Of a stretch of 9,362 bases of DNA, positions 1-5,624 are shown piece by piece (positions within the stretch are counted from its first letter, which is position 1; the number at the start of each line of letters is the position of its first letter). Source of the stretch: Sporichthyaceae bacterium (lineage in GTDB: Bacteria; Actinomycetota; Actinomycetes; JACCUZ01); NCBI GenBank assembly GCA_013698395.1, contig JACCUZ010000461.1:1-9362 (forward strand), in the 5' to 3' direction. Both the position numbers and the translations under genes were made by a program. Under the pieces are notes generated by a model. It did no database searches. It was not told the origin of the DNA and saw nothing but the letters and a program-made list of their open reading frames with translations.

Positions 1-329
1 CAGCCGGGTTGCCTGTCGCCCGCGAGCTGCTGCTGACCGGCCGGATGGTGACGGGCTCGGAGGCCGCCTCGCTCGGCTTGGTCAACCGGTCGGCGCCGCC
101 CGGCACTGTCCTCGAGGAGGCGTTGTCGGTGGCGGCTGTGGTGGCGTCGGCGGCACCGGTCGCGACGCGGCTCACCAAGCGGGCCCTCGCCGGTGGCGGG
201 CATGGCTCGCTGGCGGCTGCCCTGGAGTGGGAGGCGCTGGCCCAACCCGTCACGTTGGCCAGCCGCGACCTGCAGGAGGGGCTAGCGGCGCGGCGCGAGA
301 AGCGACCGCCCCGGTTCACCGGCCACTGA
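1..329 (+). CDS. Enoyl-CoA hydratase/isomerase (crotonase) family, 3' end only
   Basis: The gene enters from the left edge; the reading frame is open from base 3 and stops with TGA at 327-329, so only about the last 108 residues are present. The fragment has the C-terminal third of the crotonase fold: a stretch reading ARELLLTGRMVTGSEAASLGLVNR, which matches the conserved 'LTG......EA..LGLVN' segment, then an Ala-rich helix with APVATRLTKRAL, and the usual ending D-x-x-EG-x-A-x-x-EKR-x-P-x-FTG. Family members hydrate or isomerise enoyl-CoA thioesters, mainly in fatty acid or amino acid breakdown. The oxyanion-hole and catalytic acid residues lie upstream of the window, so the precise reaction cannot be assigned. 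The TTG at 9 is internal, not the real start. The family is near certain; the substrate is unknown. Confidence 0.93.
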   Translation, partial: AGLPVARELLLTGRMVTGSEAASLGLVNRSAPPGTVLEEALSVAAVVASAAPVATRLTKRALAGGGHGSLAAALEWEALAQPVTLASRDLQEGLAARREKRPPRFTGH

Positions 330-363
330 TCCGGCGGCCCTGATCCGGACGCCCCTGATCCGG
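326..363. repeat. Three spaced copies of CTGATCCGG
   Basis: CTGATCCGG occurs exactly at 326-334, 340-348 and 355-363, a period of 14-15 bp. The first copy contains the TGA stop of the crotonase gene. The third runs into the 18-bp tandem repeat. It looks like local slippage or duplication after the stop codon. No function is known. Confidence 0.8.
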
Positions 364-401
364 ACACCACGAAGCCCCCGGACACCACGAAGCCCCCGGA
401 C
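360..401. repeat. 18-bp tandem repeat, 2.3 copies
   Basis: The unit CCGGACACCACGAAGCCC is exact at 360-377 and 378-395, with the first six bases repeated again at 396-401. Perfect identity suggests a recent duplication or slippage event, and copy number could differ between related strains. Confidence 0.9.
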
Positions 402-414
402 CGCTCGACCGGAC

Positions 415-436
415 CGCCCGCCTTCCCCTGCGGGCG
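415..436. terminator. GC hairpin, possible terminator of the crotonase gene
   Basis: CGCCCGC (415-421) pairs perfectly with GCGGGCG (430-436) across an 8-nt loop, 86 bp after the crotonase stop codon. There is no following T-run. High-GC actinobacteria often have T-poor terminator hairpins, so a terminator is plausible, but a chance GC hairpin is also possible. Confidence 0.4.
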
Positions 437-503
437 AGCCGGCCGGAGATCGTCCCGGGGGCGTCGTTCCCGCCGACGGTAGGAGCGCCGACCAGGGCCG
501 TCA

Positions 504-522
504 ACGGATCAGCACGGATCAG
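504..522. repeat. Short direct repeat ACGGATCAG x2
   Basis: ACGGATCAG is exact at 504-512 and 514-522, a period of 10 bp (one helical turn). This is just upstream of the TGTGGA cluster. It could be a protein-binding pair on one DNA face, or simple slippage. Confidence 0.6.
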
Positions 523-533
523 GCCGGGCCTGC

Positions 534-674
534 TGTGGACATGGGTGTGGAGACGCTGGGGACACCGTGGTGTGTCGCTGTGGGTAATCTGCATCCCCAT
601 CTGTGGACAACGGTGTGGATCATCGCGCGAATCGCGGCTGACCTGCGGGAACTCCATCCACGGACTGTGGACGA
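534..674 (-). promoter_or_regulatory. Cluster of DnaA-box-like sites
   Basis: Six TGTGG-core nonamers lie on the plus strand, so the DnaA box itself reads on the minus strand: TGTGGACAT 534-542, TGTGGAGAC 546-554, TGTGGGTAA 579-587, TGTGGACAA 602-610, TGTGGATCA 614-622 and TGTGGACGA 666-674. The copy at 602 is the exact reverse complement of TTGTCCACA, the actinobacterial DnaA box; 579 is one base from the E. coli-type box. All have the same orientation. Two pairs repeat with 12-bp spacing: 534-551 and 602-619 match at 16 of 18 positions. The last site lies at about -32 to -24 relative to the start at 698, where a bound protein could block transcription. The sites are plain in the sequence; binding by DnaA is inference. 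Confidence 0.5.
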
Positions 675-685
675 AAGAAAGTCGG

Positions 686-691
686 TAGCGT
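686..691 (+). promoter_or_regulatory. -10 element TAGCGT, leaderless-type
   Basis: TAGCGT fits the actinobacterial TANNNT -10 and ends 6 nt before the ATG at 698, so transcription would begin at or next to the start codon. The GGAGG at 693-697 touches the ATG with no spacer and so could not act as a normal Shine-Dalgarno. No good -35 is visible. Confidence 0.5.
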
Positions 692-697
692 TGGAGG

Positions 698-1312
698 ATG
701 GCGTCCGGACAGCGGTCACGGGGGGTCGGCCGGCGTGATCCGGTCCCCCCGGTCACCCCCGTCACCGCGGTCACTCCGATCACTCCCGCCCTTGTCGAGG
801 TCCGCCGCAGCGCCAAGCGCCGGAGCACGGTGTCGGCCTACCGCGACGGCGACCGCACCGTCGTCCTGCTGCCCGCGAGGTTCAGCCATGCCGAGGAGCG
901 CCGGTGGGTAGCGCTCATGCTGGAGCGGCTGGAAAAACAGGACGCGAGGTTGCGCCCGAGCGACAGTGAGCTGATGAGCCGGGCCACCGACCTCTCCCGG
1001 AGCCATCTCGGCGGCCGGGCCAGACCTCGCAGCGTGCGGTGGGTCGGCAACCAGGGCAGCCGTTGGGGGTCGTGCACTCCGGCCGACGCGACGATCCGGC
1101 TCTCGGCCCGGCTGCAGGGCATGCCCGCCTGGGTCGTCGACTACGTACTCGTCCACGAGCTGGCGCACTTGCTGGTGCCCGGCCACGGCCCCGACTTCTG
1201 GGCAATGGTGGCGGCCTTTCCGCGCACCGAACGGGCGCGCGGCTACCTCGAGGGGGTCTCGGCAACCGCAGGCCTCGGCCTCAGCGACGACGACGAGCCT
1301 CCCCAGCCCTAA
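698..1312 (+). CDS. YgjP/WGSC-type zinc metallopeptidase (M48-like annotation)
   Basis: This 204-residue protein belongs to the DUF45/YgjP-like metallopeptidase family, often labelled 'M48 family metallopeptidase' in actinobacteria. The diagnostic features are WGSC at residues 123-126, preceded by NQGSR, the HELAH zinc motif at 153-157 with catalytic Glu154, and a third likely zinc ligand His163 in PGHGPDFW. It has no signal peptide or membrane segment, so it is probably cytoplasmic. The natural substrate of the family is not established. Residues 18-30 are a low-complexity VTPVTAVTPITP run encoded by near-repeats of GTCACC. The frame is closed by TAG at 686-688, and the next in-frame alternative start would remove conserved sequence, so ATG 698 is the only good start. 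It is convergent with the Zincin_2 gene, and the preceding intergenic region carries DnaA-box-like sites. Confidence 0.9.
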   Translation: MASGQRSRGVGRRDPVPPVTPVTAVTPITPALVEVRRSAKRRSTVSAYRDGDRTVVLLPARFSHAEERRWVALMLERLEKQDARLRPSDSELMSRATDLSRSHLGGRARPRSVRWVGNQGSRWGSCTPADATIRLSARLQGMPAWVVDYVLVHELAHLLVPGHGPDFWAMVAAFPRTERARGYLEGVSATAGLGLSDDDEPPQP

Positions 1313-1348
1313 CCCTCCCCCCCGCCGCCCACGGACGCTCCGCGGCGT

Positions 1349-1369
1349 TGACACACGTATACGTGGTCA
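1349..1369. terminator. Inverted repeat between convergent genes, candidate bidirectional terminator
   Basis: A perfect 12-bp palindrome, CACGTATACGTG (1354-1365), is flanked by TGAC (1349-1352) and GTCA (1366-1369). With one bulged A at 1353 the arms form a 10-bp imperfect hairpin. It sits in the 70-bp gap between two converging stop codons, which is where a shared terminator is expected. It has no T-run and a very tight loop, so a protein-binding palindrome is an alternative. A weaker stem CGCCGC/GCGGCG (1323-1328 with 1342-1347) lies beside it. Confidence 0.45.
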
Positions 1370-1382
1370 TTGCGGACGGGCC

Positions 1383-2735
1383 CTACGGCGATGGGGAGGG
1401 GGGCTCGGGGGGAGCCTCGGTGTCCTCGAGACCAGAGAGGTCCAGCGGTGCCGAACCCTCGGCCGACAGCGTGCGAGCGAACCCCTCGGGGTCGTCGAGG
1501 TCGTCGGTGCTCGGCAGCAGGTCGGGATGCGCCCACACGGCCTCCCGGCCCTCCTGACCCTTCTCGGCGAGGACGGCGCGCCACAGGGCGGCCGCGTCAC
1601 GTAACCGTCGCGGGCGCAGTTCGAGGCCGACGAGGGAGGCGAACGTCTGCTCTGCCGGACCGCCACTGGCGCGCCGCCGCCGCACGGTCTCGCGCAGCGC
1701 GCTCGCCGCGGGCAGGTGCGGGGCGGCGGCGGCGTCGACGACCTCGTCGACCCAGCCTTCGACCAAGGCCAGTGCCGTCTCGAGCCGGACCAGTGCGGCC
1801 TGCTGCTGCGGGGTGTCCTCGGGCTCGAACATGCCGCCGGTCAGCGCCTGCTGCAGGGACTCGGGGTTGGTCGGGTCGATGCTGCCCATCGCGTCCTGGA
1901 GCCGGCCCATGTCGACCCTGATGCCTTGCCCGTAGGCCGCGACCGCGTCGACCAGATGGGCACGCAACCACGGGGCGTGAGCGAAGAGCCTGTGGTGGGC
2001 GGCTTCACGTAGGGCGAGGTAGAGCCGGACCTGGTCCTCCGGGACGCCGAGCCCCTCACCGAATGCGGTCACATTCGCGGGCAGCAGGGCCGCTCGCCCG
2101 TCGGGAGCCAGTGGCAGACCCACGTCGGTGGACCCCAGGACCTCGGTGGCGAGGGTTCCGATGGCCTGGCCGATCTGCGTGCCGAACATCGCGCCGCCGA
2201 CGCTGCGCATCATCTGCTGGAGAGGCCCCGCCATGGCCGACATCGCCCGCACCTGTTCGGCCGGCAGGCCGAGCTGTGTCATGGGTCCGTCGTCACCGGA
2301 GAGCATGCTGCCCAACGAGTCGACTACCTTGGCTGCAACGGGATCGACCAGCTCCCGCCACGCGGGAAGCGTCGCCTCGACCCACTCGGCGCGGCTCCAT
2401 GCGCCCGGGGTGGTGGACGACGACGGGAACGCGCTCGCTGCGTCGAGCCAGAGCTCGGCGAGCCGCATCGCCTCGAGAGCCGGCTCGCGGTCGGCGGTCG
2501 TCACGGACTTGTCGCCAGTCTGTGCGACCACCTGCCGGGCCACGTCGCGGGCGAGATCCCAGTTGACCGGTCCGCCCTTCCAGGACAACAGCGCGCCGAG
2601 CTTCTGCAACGCGGCCCCGATGTCGCCGCCAGAGCCGGCGCCGAACATCGCGGACAGCGGGTCCACCGGCGACTGTTCCGGGCGTCCGCCCTCATCCCCT
2701 GGGTCGGGGTTGAACCCGAAGGGAAAGTTGCTCAC
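1383..2735 (-). CDS. Zincin_2 (DUF2342) family putative zinc-dependent metalloprotease
   Basis: The 450-residue protein starts at GTG 2735 with a Shine-Dalgarno 6-7 nt upstream; the open frame continues further but only as sequence antisense to the SDR gene. The N-terminus (SNFPFGFNPDPGD) and the segment LSWKGGPVNWDLARDVARQ (about 50-68) match the actinobacterial Zincin_2 family, once called DUF2342 and often annotated 'zinc-dependent metalloprotease' or 'putative hydrolase'. The likely metal-site helix is LREAAHHRLFAHAPWLR (242-258), in which REAAH (243-247) is an HExxH-like motif with Arg at the first His. A second conserved helix carries EGWVDEVVD (326-334). The C-terminus is acidic and Pro-rich. 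It is cytoplasmic by absence of signal or membrane segments. Catalytic activity is not demonstrated by the sequence. It is divergent from the SDR operon; an ortholog sits next to the PDZ protein in mycobacteria (Rv3195 beside Rv3194c, from memory). Confidence 0.88.
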   Translation of the reverse strand: MSNFPFGFNPDPGDEGGRPEQSPVDPLSAMFGAGSGGDIGAALQKLGALLSWKGGPVNWDLARDVARQVVAQTGDKSVTTADREPALEAMRLAELWLDAASAFPSSSTTPGAWSRAEWVEATLPAWRELVDPVAAKVVDSLGSMLSGDDGPMTQLGLPAEQVRAMSAMAGPLQQMMRSVGGAMFGTQIGQAIGTLATEVLGSTDVGLPLAPDGRAALLPANVTAFGEGLGVPEDQVRLYLALREAAHHRLFAHAPWLRAHLVDAVAAYGQGIRVDMGRLQDAMGSIDPTNPESLQQALTGGMFEPEDTPQQQAALVRLETALALVEGWVDEVVDAAAAPHLPAASALRETVRRRRASGGPAEQTFASLVGLELRPRRLRDAAALWRAVLAEKGQEGREAVWAHPDLLPSTDDLDDPEGFARTLSAEGSAPLDLSGLEDTEAPPEPPSPSP

Positions 2736-2740
2736 CAACG

Positions 2741-2747
2741 TCTCCTC
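2741..2747 (-). promoter_or_regulatory. Ribosome binding site for the Zincin_2 gene
   Basis: On the minus strand GAGGAGA lies 5-6 nt before GTG 2735. It decides this start over the much longer open frame and contrasts with the leaderless-type starts of several forward genes. Confidence 0.7.
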
Positions 2748-2775
2748 ATCTCGGTATTGGCAGGATGGGAGCACC

Positions 2776-2832
2776 ATGACTGCTGTGCGTCCCACCGTAG
2801 CCACTCCGCCAACAGCGTCGTGGTGCGCGTGA
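2776..2832 (+). CDS. Possible 18-aa leader ORF coupled to the SDR gene
   Basis: ATG 2776 opens MTAVRPTVATPPTASWCA and ends in TGA 2830-2832, which overlaps the GTG start of the SDR gene (GTGA at 2829-2832). A GGGAG (2767-2771) lies 4 nt before the ATG. The SDR start itself has no Shine-Dalgarno and no -10 hexamer in front, so re-initiation after this short ORF would explain how it is translated; the next junction (SDR to moaE) uses the same GTGA overlap. The peptide is like no family I know. It may be chance; only conservation or ribosome profiling would settle it. Confidence 0.35.
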   Translation: MTAVRPTVATPPTASWCA

Positions 2833-3950
2833 GTTCCCCCACGACAGGCCCCGTGCGGGCGGTTCGCTCTGGGCGCAGAGGGGTGGCTGCTCGCCCGGGC
2901 GCTCGCCGCCCGGTGGTCGCAGTGACCGGAGCCGCGCAGGGACTCGGGGCGGCGCTCTGCGCGAGGCTCGTTGTGGCCGAGGACGTCAGCAAGGTCGTGG
3001 GCATCGACGAACGGCGAGGCGACACGGCGGGGGTCACCTGGCGTGTCGTCGATGTCACCGACCCGGCGCTGGCGGGACGGCTCAGCAAGGTCGACACCGT
3101 CGTGCACCTCGCGGTGGACCTCTCCCTCGACGGCGACCGACGGCGGCAGGGGAAACGCAACCTGCGCGCGGCCCAGACGGTGGTGACGTCGGCCGCGGCG
3201 GCCGGTGTACGCCGCATCGTGCTCTGCACGTCGGCCATGGTGTACGGCGCCTCGCCGGAGAACCCGGTTCCGCTCGACGAGGACGCGCCTTTGCGCGCGG
3301 TGCCTGACGGCGGGCTGCTCTCGGACTGGTTGGAGATCGAGCGGCTCGGGAGACAGGCGCTGCGCAGCCACCCCGGCCTGCGGGTCACGGTCGTACGCCC
3401 GGCCACGCTCGTCGGACCGGACATGGACAGCGTCGTCACCCGACACTTCGAGGCGCCGCGGCTGGTCGTAGTCCGTGATTCGCGGCCGAAGTGGCAGTTC
3501 TGCCACGTGGACGACCTCTTGTCGGCATTGGAGCTCGCGGCGCTGGAGCGGGTCACCGGTGCCGTGACGGTCGCCTGTGACGGGTGGATGGAGCAGGAGG
3601 ACGTCGAGCGGCTGTCGGGCATGCGCCGCATCGAGCTGCCGGCCGCGCTGGCCTTCGGGACCGCGGAACGGCTGCACAGGCTTGGCGTCATCCCGGCGCC
3701 CGCGAGCGACCTGCAGTACGTCGTGCACCCCTGGGTCGTGTCCAGCGCCCGGCTCCGGGAGGCCGGGTGGCGCCCGACGTACGACAACCCCACCGCTCTG
3801 GGCGTGCTGCTCGAGGAGGTGGGCGGTCATCACGCGCTCGCGGCGCGCAGGGTCGGTAAGCGTGACGCGACGATGGGTGCCGGTGCAGCGGTCGCGGTGG
3901 TGGGGACGGCGGCACTCGTACGCATCGCGCGGAAGAAGAGGCGCCAGTGA
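2829..3950 (+). CDS. Extended SDR / NAD-dependent epimerase-like protein, noncanonical, C-terminally membrane-anchored
   Basis: The 373-residue protein has a Rossmann nucleotide-binding start, VVAVTGAAQGLG (Gly34, Gly38, Gly40), an acidic residue after beta-2 (Asp60 in VVGIDERRGD), VVDVTD (73-78), and the epimerase-type segments LCTSAMVYGA (132-141), VVRPATLVGP and KWQFCHVDDL. The usual Tyr-x-x-x-Lys is absent: the expected place reads SDWLEIERLG (about 165-174), with no Tyr or Lys. It may bind NAD(P) without oxidoreductase activity. Residues about 347-366 form a hydrophobic helix followed by ARKKRRQ, suggesting a C-terminal membrane anchor. I chose GTG 2829 because the domain begins soon after and homologs begin near MSSP; upstream in-frame GTGs at 2820 and 2823 and a TTG at 2757 are alternatives. 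Its TGA overlaps moaE by 4 nt. The physiological substrate is unknown. Confidence 0.85.
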   Translation: MSSPTTGPVRAVRSGRRGVAARPGARRPVVAVTGAAQGLGAALCARLVVAEDVSKVVGIDERRGDTAGVTWRVVDVTDPALAGRLSKVDTVVHLAVDLSLDGDRRRQGKRNLRAAQTVVTSAAAAGVRRIVLCTSAMVYGASPENPVPLDEDAPLRAVPDGGLLSDWLEIERLGRQALRSHPGLRVTVVRPATLVGPDMDSVVTRHFEAPRLVVVRDSRPKWQFCHVDDLLSALELAALERVTGAVTVACDGWMEQEDVERLSGMRRIELPAALAFGTAERLHRLGVIPAPASDLQYVVHPWVVSSARLREAGWRPTYDNPTALGVLLEEVGGHHALAARRVGKRDATMGAGAAVAVVGTAALVRIARKKRRQ

Positions 3951-4375
3951 ACGAGGACATCATCAGGCTGCTCGACATCCGGGAGACCGCGCTTTCGGTG
4001 GACGAGGTCTTCGCCGCCGTCACGGATCCGGCTGCCGGTGGGGTCGCGCTGTTCGTGGGAACGGTGCGCGCTGAGGACGGTGGGAAGTCGGTGACCGGCC
4101 TGGGCTACTCCGCGCACCCGACGGTCGCCGACGAGCTGCGAACTGTCGCCGAGGACGTCGTGGCGGCTTTCCCGGTGCGGGCCATCGCCGCGGTGCACCG
4201 CGTGGGTGACCTGGCCGTCGGGGACCTTGCCGTCGTCGTGGCGGCCGCGTGCCCGCACCGCGGCGAGGCGTTCGAGGCCTGCCGCATGTTCATCGACCAG
4301 CTGAAGTCACGGGTGCCGATATGGAAGCACCAGAGCTTCGCCGATGGTCACCAGGAGTGGGTGGGCCTGCCCTAG
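3947..4375 (+). CDS. moaE: Molybdopterin synthase catalytic subunit MoaE
   Basis: MoaE pairs with the sulfur carrier MoaD to convert cyclic pyranopterin monophosphate to molybdopterin in molybdenum cofactor synthesis in the cytoplasm. The 142-residue product shows the family landmarks: ALFVGTVR (34-41, Arg41), HRVGDLAVGDLAVVVAAACPHR (84-105) and MFIDQLKSRVPIWKHQ (114-129). Lys120 and Lys127 align with the two active-site lysines of E. coli MoaE (Lys119 and Lys126). Length is normal for the family. The GTG start overlaps the SDR stop (GTGA), so the two are probably translationally coupled. No moaD or other cofactor gene is present in the window, so partners must be encoded elsewhere. The TAG stop is also the first half of the -10-like hexamer for the next gene. 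Confidence 0.95.
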   Translation: MNEDIIRLLDIRETALSVDEVFAAVTDPAAGGVALFVGTVRAEDGGKSVTGLGYSAHPTVADELRTVAEDVVAAFPVRAIAAVHRVGDLAVGDLAVVVAAACPHRGEAFEACRMFIDQLKSRVPIWKHQSFADGHQEWVGLP

Positions 4376-4378
4376 ACT
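4373..4378 (+). promoter_or_regulatory. -10 element TAGACT, leaderless-type, overlapping moaE stop
   Basis: TAGACT fits TANNNT and ends 8 nt before ATG 4387. Its first three bases are the moaE stop codon. The purine-rich GGAG touching the ATG (4383-4386) has no spacer. This may give the small membrane protein its own transcript in addition to read-through from moaE. Confidence 0.4.
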
Positions 4379-4386
4379 CGGCGGAG

Positions 4387-4551
4387 ATGTCTGCGCTGGT
4401 GTGGTTGACCATCCCGCTTACGGCGCTTGTGCTGGCCGTCCTGTGGGTGGCCTGGACGAGCCGCACCAGACCGCGGGCCGACACCCACGAGACCGTCGAG
4501 GCGCATCGCCGGTTCCGCGCCGCCTTCGAGTCCCACCGCGACTCCGCCTGA
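4387..4551 (+). CDS. Small single-pass membrane protein, 54 aa
   Basis: MSALVWLTIPLTALVLAVLW opens a hydrophobic helix at about residues 3-23, followed by a basic patch (SRTRPR) and a soluble tail with THETVEAHRRFRAAF (about 33-47). Positive charge after the helix suggests N-out, C-in topology. I recall similar short proteins at this place in other actinobacteria, but know of no function. Start choice: ATG 4387 has a -10-like hexamer 8 nt upstream; the in-frame GTG at 4399 would cut the helix. The next gene begins 30 nt downstream. Confidence 0.7.
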   Translation: MSALVWLTIPLTALVLAVLWVAWTSRTRPRADTHETVEAHRRFRAAFESHRDSA

Positions 4552-4568
4552 CCCACTCTCTTCGAACG

Positions 4569-4574
4569 TAGGCT
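4569..4574 (+). promoter_or_regulatory. -10 element TAGGCT, leaderless-type
   Basis: TAGGCT ends exactly 7 nt before ATG 4582, and there is no Shine-Dalgarno in the 30-nt gap. The predicted transcript starts at the ATG. No strong -35 is visible. Confidence 0.5.
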
Positions 4575-4581
4575 TCGGCGC

Positions 4582-5619
4582 ATGTCCCGGCGCGCTCTGA
4601 CTCTCAGCGTCGTGGGCTTCCTGGTGGTACTGCTGGCCGCGGTGGCCGCACTGCTACCGGTGCCGTACGTGGCGCTGAACCCTGGTCCGGTAACGAACAC
4701 GCTGGGCTCGGTGGACGGCACGGAACTCATCCGGATCGAGGGCCGGAGGACCTATCCCGACGAGGGCAACCTCGACCTCACCACGGTCTCGGTGCTGGGC
4801 GGTCCTCGGCAGCGCTTGGACATCGTCACGGCCTTGCGTGGATGGCTCGACGACTCTGTCGCGATCATCCCCGAGGAGCAGGTCTACCCCGAGGGTGAGA
4901 CCGCCGAGGAGGTCGAGAAGCAGAGCGCCACCGAGATGCGCGACTCCCAGGAGAACGCGACGACGGCAGCGTTGCGCCACCTGCGCATCCCGGTCACGAC
5001 ACGCCTGCTGGTGCAGGAGATAGCGCCGGGGTCGCCGTCGAAGGGCAGGCTGCGCAGCGGTGACCAGCTGCTCAAGGTCGACGGAGCGACGATCGCCGGC
5101 GGGGGGCAGCTGCGGGAGCTCATCACCAGCCGGGAGCCCGGTGACCCTGTGCGTCTCGTCGTACGCCGGGAAGGCCGCCAGCTCACCACCACCATCCGGA
5201 CCGCAGAGGCCGACGACGGTCGGGCGATCGTCGGCATCACCACACGTGACGACGCGGAGTACCCGTTCTCGGTGGAGATCTCCCTGCGCGACGTCGGTGG
5301 CCCGAGCGCGGGGTTGATGTTCGCGTTGGGCATCGTCGACAAGCTCACGCCGGGCTCCTTGACCGGCGGCCGCCACATCGCCGGCACCGGAACCGTCGAC
5401 GACGCCGGCCAGGTCGGGCCCATCGGTGGCATCACGCAGAAGATGATCGGCGCGCGCGAGGCGGGTGCAACCGTGTTCCTATCGCCGCCGGGCAACTGCT
5501 CGGAGGCCAAGCAGACCAAGCCCGAAGGACTCCGGCTGGTACGGGCGAACAGCCTGACCTCCGCGGTCCGCGCGCTGGACCGGATCCGCGACGGCCGTCC
5601 GGGCGTCCCCCGCTGCTGA
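4582..5619 (+). CDS. PDZ-domain, Lon-type (S16) serine protease, membrane-anchored
   Basis: The 345-residue protein has an N-terminal signal anchor (about 7-28), the conserved PVPYVALNPGPVTNTLG (26-42), a PDZ domain around 133-207 (IAPGSPSKGRLRSGDQLLKVDG), and a C-terminal Lon-like protease domain. The Ser-Lys dyad is intact: Ser242 in VGGPSAGLMFALG and Lys287 in GGITQKMIGAREAGA. Length and order match the YlbL/PDZ-Lon family; B. subtilis DdcP (YlbL) cleaves the SOS division inhibitor YneA, and the mycobacterial relative is Rv3194c. The catalytic part should face outside the membrane. The substrate here is unknown. It has its own leaderless-type promoter, and its stop is only 5 bp from the stop of the opposing PPA1309 gene. 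Confidence 0.93.
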   Translation: MSRRALTLSVVGFLVVLLAAVAALLPVPYVALNPGPVTNTLGSVDGTELIRIEGRRTYPDEGNLDLTTVSVLGGPRQRLDIVTALRGWLDDSVAIIPEEQVYPEGETAEEVEKQSATEMRDSQENATTAALRHLRIPVTTRLLVQEIAPGSPSKGRLRSGDQLLKVDGATIAGGGQLRELITSREPGDPVRLVVRREGRQLTTTIRTAEADDGRAIVGITTRDDAEYPFSVEISLRDVGGPSAGLMFALGIVDKLTPGSLTGGRHIAGTGTVDDAGQVGPIGGITQKMIGAREAGATVFLSPPGNCSEAKQTKPEGLRLVRANSLTSAVRALDRIRDGRPGVPRC

Positions 5620-5624
5620 TGCGG

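Larger units (their letters stand above)
330..697. other. 368-bp intergenic region: short repeats, hairpin, DnaA-box-like cluster
   Basis: No convincing gene is present; the open frames here either run antisense or overlap the start of the next gene. The left half (330-525) is GC-rich and made of short direct repeats and a hairpin. The right half (about 530-690) is relatively AT-richer and contains repeated TGTGGA sites followed by a -10-like hexamer, so it is most likely the promoter region of the metallopeptidase gene at 698. Each element is listed separately. Confidence 0.75.

Noticed and set aside
534..674. Replication origin (oriC)
   Set aside because: No dnaA, dnaN or AT-rich unwinding region is in the window, and most sites deviate from the consensus; only a DnaA-box-like cluster is claimed.
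535..738. 67-residue plus-strand frame over the TGTGGA cluster
   Set aside because: It overlaps the start of the peptidase gene, lacks a Shine-Dalgarno, and its content comes from the repeated TGTGGA sites.
716..1354. 212-residue minus-strand frame opposite the YgjP-type peptidase gene
   Set aside because: Composition is typical of a high-GC antisense shadow, and the plus strand has a clear HELAH/WGSC protein.
2736..3833. Open minus-strand frame extending the Zincin_2 gene to 816 residues
   Set aside because: The extra part is antisense to the SDR gene, is Arg/His/Pro-rich shadow sequence, and a Shine-Dalgarno with GTG at 2735 gives the family's N-terminus.
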